63,382 bases of DNA. Origin: an uncultured Candidatus Actinomarina sp. (GTDB lineage: Bacteria > Actinomycetota > Acidimicrobiia > Actinomarinales > Actinomarinaceae). The position numbers and the translations under genes were made by a program. The DNA is taken from assembly GCA_902593475.1 (NCBI GenBank), contig CACJIM010000006.1, positions 1-63,382 on the forward strand. Direction: 5' to 3'. Below are positions 1 through 8,548 of the stretch, in pieces. Under the pieces are notes generated by a model. It worked only from the letters and a program-made list of their open reading frames with translations, ran no database searches and was not told the DNA's origin. Positions within the stretch are counted from its first letter, which is position 1; every line of letters starts with the position of its first letter.

Positions 1-1069
1 TTTTCAGAGTATCTTCAAACAATTCAGGTTCTAATAAAAATGAATCGTGTCCTTTTATTGAGTTAATAGTTGTATATTTAGTGTTAATTTCGTGATTATT
101 TAAAACTGCTAAAAAATCTTTTTGTTCATCAGGATAAAAACAAACATCTGAATCTACCGATATCACTAATGTCTCAATATCTTTTAATTTATTTAAATCT
201 TCTTGTTCAATTTTAAAATTTTGCCAACCCTTAATAATCGAAAGGTATGATTCTGGTGTAAACCTTTCTATAAACTTTTCACCTTGATGCATCATGTATG
301 ACTCTTGAGGCGTAGAAAGAAATCCTTTTATTAAGTCATCATCATATAGGGTTTCACTTTTTGCTCTATTGGAAAGCAACTCTAGAGATATATATGTTTT
401 ATGAGCAACCATTCTTGCAAGTGATAAATATTCATTATTGCGATTATTTGATTCTCTTCCTAAATCTAAAATATATGCTTGTTCAAGATTGTGAAGAGTT
501 TGGAGTGTAGAAAGCTTATATCCACTTGAAATAGAAATAAGTTTATTTACATACTCTGGATATATTGTACAAAACTCAAGTGCCATTAACCCACCTATAG
601 AGGGACCAATAACAGCTTCTAAAGACTTAACATTTAAATAATCTAAAAGTAATTTTTGTGATATCTCAATATCTTTAAATGAAACTGATGGAAAATCATA
701 ACCATACTTTTCATTTGAGCTGTTATTAATAGAACTTGGACCGGTGGAACCGTAACAACCTCCTAAATAATTTGCACAAACAACAAAATATCTGTTTGTA
801 TCAATTATTTTATTAGGACCAACAAAGCCGTCCCACCACCCTGTTTCTAATTCTTCATTCCAGGGTATATCGGGATTATCTAGTTGTTGATAGCTGCCAG
901 CCAGCATGTGACTTCCAGTAAGTGCATGAAAGACAAGAATTGCGTTATCTCTGCTCTCTGAGAGTTTTCCCTCAGTTGTGTATGCAATCTCTACATTCTC
1001 TAATAATTCACCTGAATCAAGTTTGAATTGTGGAATGTAAAACTTGCTTGAATTACTTTGTGCTTTCAA
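1..1069 (-). CDS. metX: Homoserine O-acetyltransferase MetX, partial (C-terminus cut by window edge)
   Basis: This alpha/beta hydrolase-fold enzyme acetylates homoserine from acetyl-CoA, giving the substrate of the MetY protein encoded just upstream. The frame reads on from FYIPQFKLDSGELLE through HALTGS, GCYGSTGPSS, the nucleophile elbow GPSIGG, then the acid region SVDSD and KGHDSFLLEP with the catalytic His. Only the last few residues are lost at position 1. No ATG is available: an in-frame stop lies just upstream, and the only plausible start is TTG at 1069-1067. That start overlaps the end of metY by 17 nt and has no clear Shine-Dalgarno. Translational coupling to metY, and therefore control by the metY riboswitch, is likely. 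It could instead be a succinyltransferase; substrate choice cannot be read here. Confidence 0.9.
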   Translation of the reverse strand, partial: MKAQSNSSKFYIPQFKLDSGELLENVEIAYTTEGKLSESRDNAILVFHALTGSHMLAGSYQQLDNPDIPWNEELETGWWDGFVGPNKIIDTNRYFVVCANYLGGCYGSTGPSSINNSSNEKYGYDFPSVSFKDIEISQKLLLDYLNVKSLEAVIGPSIGGLMALEFCTIYPEYVNKLISISSGYKLSTLQTLHNLEQAYILDLGRESNNRNNEYLSLARMVAHKTYISLELLSNRAKSETLYDDDLIKGFLSTPQESYMMHQGEKFIERFTPESYLSIIKGWQNFKIEQEDLNKLKDIETLVISVDSDVCFYPDEQKDFLAVLNNHEINTKYTTINSIKGHDSFLLEPELFEDTLK

Positions 1070-2333
1070 GTGCTTGGGTTAAGTCTTCAATGATATCCTC
1101 AATATCTTCAATACCAATTGATAACCTAACAAGTTCAGGTGGTGCGCCTGCTGCAACAAGTTGCTCATCGTCAAGTTGTGAGTGTGTAGTAGAAGCAGGA
1201 TGTATAGCTAGAGATCTAGTATCTCCAACATTTGCAACGTGTCTGAACATTTTAAGGTTGTCTATAAACTTCTGACCAGCATCTTTTCCACCTTTAATAC
1301 CAAACACAACCATTGTTCCCCCTGTGCCTTTGAGATATTTTTCTGATAACTCATAAGCAGGATCATCTTTTAATCCGGGAAATCTTACCCATTCAACAAG
1401 TTCATGATTAGATAAATACTCTGCTGCTTTTATTGCATTTTCACAGTGTCGTTCCATTCTTAGACCTAATGTTTCAAGACCGCTCAAAACTTCAAAAGCA
1501 GTTTCAGGACCCATGTTTGCTCCAAGGTTTCTTAGAGGAACTGTTCTCAGCCTCAATGAATAAGCAACATTTCCTAAATCACCTAAGTCATGACCCCATC
1601 TCATGCCACCGTAACTGGTATCTGGCTTGTCATATAATGGAAAGTTTCCATTGCCCCAGTCAAAACCTCCCTTTTCAATTACTGCACCAGCAATAACCCT
1701 TCCGTGACCGGACATCCATTTTGTCAATGAGTAAACAACAATATCTGCTCCATATTCAAAGGGCTTTAATATAGCTGAAGTAGTAAATGTTGCATCAACA
1801 ATTAATGGTATTCCTTTCGAATGTGCGATCTCAGATAGGGCTGATATGTCAGCAACAACTAAACCTGGGTTTGTAATTGTTTCACAATATATCGCTCTAG
1901 TTTTGTCGTCTATCGCATTTTCAACTGCTGCTAAATCAGTAATATCAACTTTTTTTGAATCAATACCGTATTCAGGAAGAATATTGTCAAACATTGTGTA
2001 AGTTCCACCATAAAGTTGGTTAGCAGTAACAAAATTATCCCCTTGACTCATAATATTTATAAGTGAATACATTACTGCAGATGTTCCTGATGAAAGAGCA
2101 ACACACATAGCGCCGTCTTCTAGTGCGGTAAGCCTGGCTTCAAGTGCTCCAACTGTAGGATTGCCTAGTCTGGAATATATATTTCCAAACTCTTTTAAAC
2201 CAAATAAATTTGCAGCATGCTCTGTATTGTTAAATTGATATGCTGTTGTTTTATATATAGGAACAGTTATCGAACCTTCTGCATCTGCATCTGAATCCCA
2301 ACCTGCATGTATTAGCTTAGAATTAAATTTCAT
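1053..2333 (-). CDS. metY: O-acetylhomoserine sulfhydrylase (PLP-dependent)
   Basis: The 426-residue Cys/Met metabolism PLP enzyme makes homocysteine from O-acetylhomoserine and sulfide. The length fits MetY (about 425-430) rather than the shorter MetB/MetC. Visible features are the N-terminal IHAGWDSDADAEGS, the substrate segment NIYSRLGNPT at 51-60, the PLP phosphate region SSGTSAV, ETITNPGL, and the PLP lysine K205 in SLTKWMSGHG. The ATG at 2333 follows a GGAG Shine-Dalgarno that can be locked in a hairpin. A SAM-clan riboswitch lies in the leader, so expression should fall when SAM is plentiful. metX overlaps its 3' end. Confidence 0.95.
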   Translation of the reverse strand: MKFNSKLIHAGWDSDADAEGSITVPIYKTTAYQFNNTEHAANLFGLKEFGNIYSRLGNPTVGALEARLTALEDGAMCVALSSGTSAVMYSLINIMSQGDNFVTANQLYGGTYTMFDNILPEYGIDSKKVDITDLAAVENAIDDKTRAIYCETITNPGLVVADISALSEIAHSKGIPLIVDATFTTSAILKPFEYGADIVVYSLTKWMSGHGRVIAGAVIEKGGFDWGNGNFPLYDKPDTSYGGMRWGHDLGDLGNVAYSLRLRTVPLRNLGANMGPETAFEVLSGLETLGLRMERHCENAIKAAEYLSNHELVEWVRFPGLKDDPAYELSEKYLKGTGGTMVVFGIKGGKDAGQKFIDNLKMFRHVANVGDTRSLAIHPASTTHSQLDDEQLVAAGAPPELVRLSIGIEDIEDIIEDLTQALESTK

Positions 2334-2336
2334 TTT

Positions 2337-2356
2337 TTCTCCTTAAATTTGGAGAA
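2337..2356 (-). promoter_or_regulatory. Shine-Dalgarno sequestering hairpin of the metY leader
   Basis: In the minus-strand RNA, UUCUCC (2356-2351) pairs with GGAGAA (2342-2337) across an 8-nt loop. This buries the GGAG that lies a few bases before the metY ATG. The segment AUCUUC (2359-2354) overlaps the 5' arm and is also complementary to GAAGAU (2393-2388), at the 3' edge of the riboswitch P1. The two pairings exclude each other. This suggests translational control: SAM-bound P1 frees AUCUUC to join the sequestering hairpin, while the free form exposes the ribosome site. The pairings are seen; the switching order is inferred. Confidence 0.6.
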
Positions 2357-2361
2357 GATTT

Positions 2362-2447
2362 TGACTACTTAGTTGCATTGCTGCCACATCTTCAAGCACC
2401 TTGGATAGTCTTCCAGGTTGCCGAGGTCTTTACCTTCTCTTTATGTT
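2362..2447 (-). ncRNA. SAM-clan riboswitch (SAM-IV or SAM-I/IV type) upstream of metY
   Basis: The leader RNA carries the SAM-clan core CGGCAACC followed after a hairpin by AAGGUGCU. Helices: P1 ACAU (2446-2443) with AUGU (2389-2386); P2 AGGU/ACCU (2435-2432 with 2427-2424); P3 UGGA/UCCA (2415-2412 with 2405-2402). The P3 loop GACUA (2410-2406) is perfectly complementary to UAGUC (2367-2363) in the 3' tail. A P3-loop to 3'-tail pseudoknot is the mark of the SAM-IV and SAM-I/IV branches, whereas SAM-I uses the P2 loop. The short P2 is unlike classical SAM-I. Position before metY-metX agrees with methionine/SAM control. The exact subclass needs a covariance-model search. Confidence 0.85.
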
Positions 2448-2478
2448 CCTTAAATTATATCAAATGATTTAAATATTT

Positions 2479-3567
2479 TTAAATATTTTCTATATTTTCC
2501 CAATTTCTATCTGAATGTCCAAAATGAGAAAATAAAGTATCTTTTCTGTAATCTACGTTGGTTAAATTTAGCCTTTCAATAATAGCTCCAGGTTTCATGT
2601 CAAACTTATCAACAAAATCATCTAATTTGCTTTGTTCAACTTTAAGTGTGTCAAAAGTCTCTATTGTAAGCTCATACGGATCAGCTTTGCCAATTGCATA
2701 CGACACTCTGACTAAACAATCGTCAGCTAATTTGTGTGCAACAATATTTTTTGCTAAATGTCTGGCAGCATAAGCAGCTGATCTATCAACTTTACTCGGG
2801 TCTTTTCCTGAAAATGCTCCTCCACCTACTGGTACAGATGGGCCATAAGCATCAACTACTATTTTTCTACCTGTAAGCCCAGTGTCGCCAGCTGGTCCTC
2901 CCTTGACGAATGATCCAGATGGGTTCAAATCTAGCTCAAATTCAGATTCAACGTTACTAGCAACAATTTCAGAGACCTCTTCAAATAATTTCTTCATATC
3001 AATATCTTTATTGTGCTGGGTTGATACTACAACTTTTGTTTTTTCTCCTCCACTAGTTACCTGAACTTTTGAATCAAGATCAAGCATCTCGTCTGAGTTC
3101 TGAAGATCCCATAAAGATTTTTGTATATTTCTGGACATATCAAACGTTGGAGGCATAAATGATTTTGTTTTGTTGGTTGCAAATCCTACCATTATTCCTT
3201 GATCACCAGCACCTTGATCTTCATCGTCTTCAACAGCAGCTCGAATTTCTTCAGATTGTGGTGTTAATTCGTTATATATTGATAGATTTTCTAAATCAAA
3301 ATCTTCAAAGCTAGTCTTGATAGTTATTTTCAGTGCTTCTTTGACAATTTCAATAACATCATCAGTAGATATTGCTGCGATTTCACTGATTTCTCCTCCA
3401 ACGAGTACTAAACCACCATTCTTAGTTCCGGTAAGAAAAGTCTCAACTGCTACTCTTGACGAACTATTGTTTTCTAGAGCCTTTGTTAACACATAATCAG
3501 ATATTAAGTCCGCAATTTTATCTGGGTGTCCTGGAGACACTGTTTCAGCGGTTACATATTTTGTCAA
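2479..3567 (-). CDS. metK: S-adenosylmethionine synthetase
   Basis: This 362-residue enzyme makes SAM from methionine and ATP. It carries the N-terminal SPGHPDKIADLISDY (11-25), the GAGDQGIMVGFA motif (from 119), and the glycine-rich GGGAFSGKDPSKVDRSAAY (248-266) typical of MetK. It is slightly shorter than the usual 380-400. The start is TTG at 3567-3565 with a GGAGGA ribosome site about 5 nt upstream; there is no nearby in-frame ATG. A second SAM-clan riboswitch lies in its leader, so product feedback is likely. It sits upstream of the metY-metX unit on the same strand but has its own leader. Confidence 0.96.
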   Translation of the reverse strand: MTKYVTAETVSPGHPDKIADLISDYVLTKALENNSSSRVAVETFLTGTKNGGLVLVGGEISEIAAISTDDVIEIVKEALKITIKTSFEDFDLENLSIYNELTPQSEEIRAAVEDDEDQGAGDQGIMVGFATNKTKSFMPPTFDMSRNIQKSLWDLQNSDEMLDLDSKVQVTSGGEKTKVVVSTQHNKDIDMKKLFEEVSEIVASNVESEFELDLNPSGSFVKGGPAGDTGLTGRKIVVDAYGPSVPVGGGAFSGKDPSKVDRSAAYAARHLAKNIVAHKLADDCLVRVSYAIGKADPYELTIETFDTLKVEQSKLDDFVDKFDMKPGAIIERLNLTNVDYRKDTLFSHFGHSDRNWENIENI

Positions 3568-3603
3568 TTAAATCCTCCATAGTTATTTAAGCAAGTTTTA
3601 GAA

Positions 3604-3683
3604 CGCCAATTTTTGTTGTCTAACCACATCAAAAAGCACCTTAGTTGGCAACTAGGTTGCTGAGGTATTCCTCTCTCTATGCA
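3604..3683 (-). ncRNA. SAM-clan riboswitch (SAM-IV or SAM-I/IV type) upstream of metK
   Basis: It has the same architecture as the metY element with different helix sequences. P1 is GCAU (3682-3679) with AUGU (3629-3626). P2 is GAGG/CCUC (3673-3670 with 3665-3662). The conserved core GCAACC and AAGGUGCU flank P3. The P3 loop GCCAA (3649-3645) is complementary to UUGGC (3609-3605) in the 3' tail. In the metY copy the equivalent pair is GACUA/UAGUC, so the pseudoknot is kept by compensating changes, which is strong evidence for a real RNA. No clear Shine-Dalgarno-sequestering partner or intrinsic terminator is visible between the element and the metK TTG start. Confidence 0.85.
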
Positions 3684-3765
3684 TTTAATATGGTAATTAA
3701 AATAAAATAATTTTCAATCAACAGACAAAGAAAACTTTAAATAATTCTTTAGCTAATCTTTAACT

Positions 3766-4944
3766 ATGGTTACTGATACTAAAAAAATATTAGGTCTTTT
3801 ATTATCAGTTGGATTTTCATCAATTGGGTTTATAGCTGCAATAACTGTTACAGTCTTAGCTGCAAGAGAGGTCTCAAGTAACCCTTTATTTCTTGGATTT
3901 CCAAATGCTGTGGGTGTTGGTGGTGCATTTCTTGGAACCCAAATGTTTTATAAAATTTCGAAAAAATATTCCAGACTTGCCGCATTATCCTTGACATTTT
4001 TTGTAGGAGCTGTTGGGAGTATTGTGCTATTTTACAGTCTTATTATTGACTCTTTCATTTTATTGATGATTGGCGCACTAATACTCGGATTTGGACAATC
4101 TGCAACACTTCAATCTAGGTATGCTGCTTCATTTGTAGCAAGCGAAAAGTTTAAAGCTACAGCATTATCCCTCGCGGTTTGGTTTTCTGTGTTTGGATCA
4201 GTTTTTGGACCAAGATTAGTTAGTTTGTACTCTGACTATTTTGAGAATTTATTTAACTCTGAGTTAATTGTTGGTTATATAGTCGCAATGGTTGGTATGC
4301 TTTTTGCTTCTGCATCAGTTTTGACGTTTACTTCTTCGAATAGTTCACTCCGAGAACCAGCAGAAGTTGAAGAAGTTGCAGAGAAAGCAATTGTATCAAA
4401 AAAAGATGGTAATATTTTAACACTGCTTTTAGTACTCAATCACTTCACAATGGTTGTAATTATGTCAGCAACCCCTCTCCACGTAAAAGATATTGGCGAA
4501 ACAGTTGAATTAGTGGGGGTAATTATCAGTTACCACACTCTAGGTATGTTTTTACTCTCACCTATATTAGGAAATTATGTTGACAAATATGGATACAAAA
4601 GTTTTACATATATTGGTACTGGGATTTTATTCATGAGCTGTTTAACAACATTTTTTGATTCCGGACCACTTGCACTAAAAATAGGTCTTTACTTGCTTGG
4701 ATTAGGTTGGAACTTCAATTATGTGGCAATCAGTGCAGCTATTTCAAAATTTTCGATAAAATTTAAAACACCTTTAAACATTCGAAGCGATTCTTATGTG
4801 TTCCTCGGAAGTTTTATAGCTCACACAACCTTAGGACTCTCTTATTTATTAATTGGATATAGAGGATTAGTAACAGTAGGAATGCTTGTGAGTATATATT
4901 TGTTCTTAAATTTAAAGAAGTTAAATAAACTAGATATTGACTGA
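3766..4944 (+). CDS. MFS transporter
   Basis: The 392-residue protein has about twelve hydrophobic segments and the two-halves layout of the major facilitator superfamily. A charged cytoplasmic loop (about 195-215, rich in Glu/Val/Ala) separates the halves. The second half contains LGNYVDKYGYKSF, a form of the MFS loop 2-3 motif. The substrate cannot be told from sequence. It is transcribed away from metK, across the metK riboswitch leader. Its TGA stop touches the ATG of the following glycosylase gene, so the two are probably co-transcribed. Confidence 0.85.
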   Translation: MVTDTKKILGLLLSVGFSSIGFIAAITVTVLAAREVSSNPLFLGFPNAVGVGGAFLGTQMFYKISKKYSRLAALSLTFFVGAVGSIVLFYSLIIDSFILLMIGALILGFGQSATLQSRYAASFVASEKFKATALSLAVWFSVFGSVFGPRLVSLYSDYFENLFNSELIVGYIVAMVGMLFASASVLTFTSSNSSLREPAEVEEVAEKAIVSKKDGNILTLLLVLNHFTMVVIMSATPLHVKDIGETVELVGVIISYHTLGMFLLSPILGNYVDKYGYKSFTYIGTGILFMSCLTTFFDSGPLALKIGLYLLGLGWNFNYVAISAAISKFSIKFKTPLNIRSDSYVFLGSFIAHTTLGLSYLLIGYRGLVTVGMLVSIYLFLNLKKLNKLDID

Positions 4945-5547
4945 ATGAATGCTGATTTCACCTCAGAAGAGAAATTTTTAATTAAAAGAGATAAAGTTTT
5001 ATCAAAAGTAATTAAAACTAATGGACCCATAAAATTCGCAAAGAGTAAAAAAGATCCTTTTGATACTTTTGTAGACATAATTATTTCACAATTCATCTCT
5101 ACCCTTGCTGCCAAGAGCATTAAGGAAAAAATGTTGGAAAATTTTAACGAAAAAATGTTTAAAGTAGAAAACTTTGAAAAACTTAGCGTTATACAAATTA
5201 GAAATTTAGGATTAAGCCTCAACAAAGCCAAATCAATTAAAGCAGTGATCGGTTGGCTTGAAATGCAATCGATGAAAAATTTTTTTAATCTCACTCAGGT
5301 GGAAAGAGAAAAGTCATTATTAAAAATTTTTGGAATAGGTCCTTGGAGTGTTGATATGTTTGAAATGTTTTGCATTCGCAATAAGAATATTTTTTCTTAT
5401 GGAGATGCTGCTTTAAGACAAGCAATGATTCAGCTTAAAATGGTTGACAAAGATGCAACTCAAAAACAATTCGAAAACTATGCAGAAAAATGGGGTCCTT
5501 ACAAAACCCATGCTTGTTTACATTTGTGGGAGATGATTGAGTCTTAA
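4945..5547 (+). CDS. HhH-GPD DNA glycosylase (AlkA-like 3-methyladenine glycosylase)
   Basis: This base-excision repair protein of 200 residues has the helix-hairpin-helix/GPD signature: FVDIIISQFIST (about 42-53) is the AlkA-like ISQQ region, GLSLNKAKSIKAV lies at 89-101, and IFGIGPWSVDMFEMF (128-142) is the hairpin. D154 in SYGDAALRQA is the expected catalytic Asp. It lacks an iron-sulphur cysteine cluster, which favours AlkA/DNA-3-methyladenine glycosylase II over Nth or MutY. It has no extra N-terminal TBP-like domain, so it is shorter than E. coli AlkA. The start directly follows the MFS stop. The stop overlaps the convergent P450 stop in the shared TTAA. Confidence 0.88.
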   Translation: MNADFTSEEKFLIKRDKVLSKVIKTNGPIKFAKSKKDPFDTFVDIIISQFISTLAAKSIKEKMLENFNEKMFKVENFEKLSVIQIRNLGLSLNKAKSIKAVIGWLEMQSMKNFFNLTQVEREKSLLKIFGIGPWSVDMFEMFCIRNKNIFSYGDAALRQAMIQLKMVDKDATQKQFENYAEKWGPYKTHACLHLWEMIES

Positions 5548-6812
5548 ATAGTAACTTTAACGTCCTCAATTGGGTGAGGAATAGGAGTAGGTCTAATATT
5601 TAAACTTTTGTCAATGGAAGGCTGCTCAACATTCTGAACGTACTTATAAATTACATTTTTAAACATATAGCTAGCAAAAAACTTTCCAATACAAGTGTGC
5701 GCTCCACCAGCAAAAGGGAAATAAGCCTTATTCGTATAAGTTGGATCTATAAACCTATACGGATCAAATACTGATGGATTATCCCAATACCTTTCATCAT
5801 GGTGAAGCAACAAAGGACTTATAGTTAAATAAGTACCGCCGTCTACGTTGTAGCCTCCAATTTTTGTATCTCTCATAACTCTTCTTATTGAAAATGGTAC
5901 TGGTGGATAATATCTGATCGCTTCTTGAAAAATTGATTCCGCAAAATTTCCATTTTTAAGTGATGAAATATCCAGTGGATCAACTTCAGAAGCTTCCTGT
6001 CGAAGATCATTTAAAAAATCTGGATTTTTTGAGAGATTATAAATTGAATTGGTAAGTGTTATGGTCGTTGTGTCATGAGCTGCAAGTAGTAAAAAAATCA
6101 TATGTTCTGCAATTTCATGATTACTTAGCCCTGCATCTCCCTTGTTTGTGTTAACTAATTCTGCAAATAGTGTTTTTTTACTTTCATCATCAATCATTTG
6201 TGACTTTGACTCAAAATAATCGAGTAAATATTCTCTTGCCTTGAGTCCCTTTTTCAACTGTGTGAATGGAAGAGGCCATCGAACAGCTGATGTAGCAGAT
6301 GCAATAGAATCCATAAAAAGATTGTTTAGCTTTTGAGATTCATCGTTTTTTACATCTAGAAAAAATAAACTCAAAGATATATCGAACATTAATTGTTTTA
6401 TGGATTCATACAAATTAAAGGTTGTTTTAGTTTTTATGCTTTCTACCCAGGTATCAATAATTGGTTGGATGATTGAAAGGTAATTATGAATTGCATCGTG
6501 CCTGAAAGAGTCTTGAAGAAGGGTTCGGTGATATTTATGATCATCAAAGTCTCGAAGCATAAGTCCGTTTTCAAATGTTGGACCAAGGGTGACTGCCCAT
6601 CCTTCTTTAGAAGAGAAATTGTCATCCTTATCTAGAAAGACTTCCTTTGTAATTTCTGGAGTCAAAAGAACTATAAAATTTTCGTTTAGCAGTGAAATCT
6701 GAAATATATCTCCATATTTTTTCTGCTTTTCAGCTGTAAAATTTAGCGCATTTCTTTGAAATGGTATAGAGTGGCCAATTATTGGTAAACCAGGAACTTT
6801 AGGTATTTCCAT
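5544..6812 (-). CDS. Cytochrome P450
   Basis: This is a heme-thiolate monooxygenase of 422 residues, the usual size for a soluble bacterial P450. The I-helix AAHDTT (244-249) carries the acid/Thr pair for O2 activation, the K-helix ExxR is E297-R300, and the heme loop FPFAGGAHTC places the thiolate ligand at C374. There is no signal peptide. No ferredoxin or ferredoxin reductase gene adjoins it, so the redox partner is elsewhere. The substrate is unknown; the N-terminal PKVPGLPIIGH proline-rich hinge resembles sterol/fatty-acid type P450s, which is only a hint. Confidence 0.95.
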   Translation of the reverse strand: MEIPKVPGLPIIGHSIPFQRNALNFTAEKQKKYGDIFQISLLNENFIVLLTPEITKEVFLDKDDNFSSKEGWAVTLGPTFENGLMLRDFDDHKYHRTLLQDSFRHDAIHNYLSIIQPIIDTWVESIKTKTTFNLYESIKQLMFDISLSLFFLDVKNDESQKLNNLFMDSIASATSAVRWPLPFTQLKKGLKAREYLLDYFESKSQMIDDESKKTLFAELVNTNKGDAGLSNHEIAEHMIFLLLAAHDTTTITLTNSIYNLSKNPDFLNDLRQEASEVDPLDISSLKNGNFAESIFQEAIRYYPPVPFSIRRVMRDTKIGGYNVDGGTYLTISPLLLHHDERYWDNPSVFDPYRFIDPTYTNKAYFPFAGGAHTCIGKFFASYMFKNVIYKYVQNVEQPSIDKSLNIRPTPIPHPIEDVKVTI

Positions 6813-6861
6813 ATTTGTATTTTACAACTTATTAAAGTGGTTGAAAAGATTGTTCATCAAA

Positions 6862-7686
6862 TTATAAAATAAACTCATCTAAATCATTACCAACAATTAT
6901 TTCGCCGTCGTAATACTGAGATATTTCAGCTTTTAGACTTTCCTCATCAAATACTGGCGGAACGAAATGATTTAATATTAGCTTTTTTACATTGGCTGCT
7001 TGAGCTAAAGTTCCAACATCTTCTGGTGTGGAATGATACTCTTTTACATTTACTAATGTATCTTGTGTCATTCTTTTATCATCAAAATTAAGACTCACAA
7101 AAACCTCATGTATTAAATAATCTGCATCTTTTGAAGCCTCTTCCAAATTTATACTGTACCGTGTATCTCCTGAATAAGTTATTTTTTTATCATCTACAAA
7201 AACTTGATACCCATATGCTGGCTCAACAGGCTGATGTTGTACCTCAATGCTTGTTATTTTTATACCCATTGATTCGTAAACAAATTCTTTTTCAATTTCA
7301 GTAATCTCAATATCTAAACCTTCATGGTTAGGTCTTTTCTCCCAGTCAACTCTTAGATTTAGTTCATCTGAATATGCTTCAACAGTTTTATCAAAAAACT
7401 TTTTTATACCCTTTGGGCCAACAATTTTAAATGGCTTAGTTCTTCCAGTATGCCACCCTGAAATATAAAGTTGATATAAATCAACAATATGGTCTGAGTG
7501 AAGATGGGTAATTAAGATGACATCTATTTCCGATGGAGCTAACCCAAACTCACTTAATCTTTGTGTTACTCCAGAACCAGCATCTATCAATATTTTTTGT
7601 TTTTCTGTAGAGATTAAAGTGCTTGGTCCATAGCGAATGTGGCTTGGGCTAGGACAGCCTGTACCAAGTAAAACAATCCTATTCAT
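6862..7686 (-). CDS. Metallo-beta-lactamase-fold hydrolase (RNase Z-like)
   Basis: The 274-residue protein starts MNRIVLLGTGCPSPS and has the zinc-binding H61-x-H63-x-D65-H66 in THLHSDHIVDL. Further metal ligands are likely in YSGDTRY and LNHFVPP. This layout is that of the RNase Z/ElaC and arylsulfatase-like branch of the fold. RNase Z would mature tRNA 3' ends, but the typical exosite arm is not obvious, so a generic hydrolase call is safer. The start overlaps the end of holB by 8 nt, so it is part of the tmk-holB transcript. Confidence 0.82.
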   Translation of the reverse strand: MNRIVLLGTGCPSPSHIRYGPSTLISTEKQKILIDAGSGVTQRLSEFGLAPSEIDVILITHLHSDHIVDLYQLYISGWHTGRTKPFKIVGPKGIKKFFDKTVEAYSDELNLRVDWEKRPNHEGLDIEITEIEKEFVYESMGIKITSIEVQHQPVEPAYGYQVFVDDKKITYSGDTRYSINLEEASKDADYLIHEVFVSLNFDDKRMTQDTLVNVKEYHSTPEDVGTLAQAANVKKLILNHFVPPVFDEESLKAEISQYYDGEIIVGNDLDEFIL

Positions 7687-8548
7687 TTGAACCTGAATTT
7701 ATTGTTAGATTGCTTAATACTATTTGAGGTCTCATGCCCGAACTTATCTCTCGCATTGCGGTTTCAAGTTTCAAAATAAAATCATAATAATCTTGATCAA
7801 GGTTTTCTTGGATAATTAATGAACTTCCTAAATAAGTAAGACTTTCTATTAAAACAGAGTTTGGAGTTATATATCTGGTTTCATCAAAATTAGAAACGAA
7901 TTCATTTATTGTGTTGAGAAAAATTTGGTAGCGTTTTATTCTTTCTGATTCAGTTTCATTAATATCCTTTAGATCCTGTGTAGCTTCTTGTAGTTTTTCA
8001 ACTAAGTTTTTTTCTATATCCAAATTTAAATATGTACCATCTAAAAATTTTTCGAAATCTAAAGTTGAAAAATCAAATTTAATTTCATTCTCAGATTCAA
8101 GAAATATTGTCCTACATCTACTTTTTATCGTAGACAAAATTGTGTTTTGAGAATCATCTCGTGCATGTGACCAAAACTTACCAGAAGATAAAATAATAAA
8201 AATACTTCTACTTGAAGGCTCTTCGATAGTTTTAAGTAATGCATTTGATGCTTCTTCGGTTAATGACTTTACGGGAGGAAATATTACTACTTTATATCTA
8301 CCCTCAATAGGTGAGAGGCTATCTTTATTAATAACATCTCTAATATCTTCAACCCCTAAAGTGTTTAGATTTTCAGAATCTATAACCTTGATATCAGGGT
8401 GTTCAGCATAATCTTTTGAATCAAAAGCTAATAACATTGCAAACATTTTTGCTTGTTTAACTAACTCAGATGAAAAATTCGAAAATAACAAATAGGAATG
8501 AAATGGTGATTCTACTTCTTGTAATAATTTTTTATTTATTGTTGTCAA
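7679..8548 (-). CDS. holB: DNA polymerase III delta-prime subunit (clamp loader)
   Basis: The 289-residue AAA+-like protein has the sensor region FPPVKSLTEEASNALLKTIEEPSSRSIFIILSS (about 90-122), characteristic of delta-prime and the DnaX family. There is no Walker A motif, as expected for delta-prime, which does not hydrolyse ATP. No zinc-binding cysteines are visible, and the N-terminal region is short compared with E. coli HolB (334). Its start overlaps tmk by 17 nt; tmk-holB is a classic bacterial pairing that supports the call. Confidence 0.85.
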   Translation of the reverse strand: MTTINKKLLQEVESPFHSYLLFSNFSSELVKQAKMFAMLLAFDSKDYAEHPDIKVIDSENLNTLGVEDIRDVINKDSLSPIEGRYKVVIFPPVKSLTEEASNALLKTIEEPSSRSIFIILSSGKFWSHARDDSQNTILSTIKSRCRTIFLESENEIKFDFSTLDFEKFLDGTYLNLDIEKNLVEKLQEATQDLKDINETESERIKRYQIFLNTINEFVSNFDETRYITPNSVLIESLTYLGSSLIIQENLDQDYYDFILKLETAMREISSGMRPQIVLSNLTINSGSNE

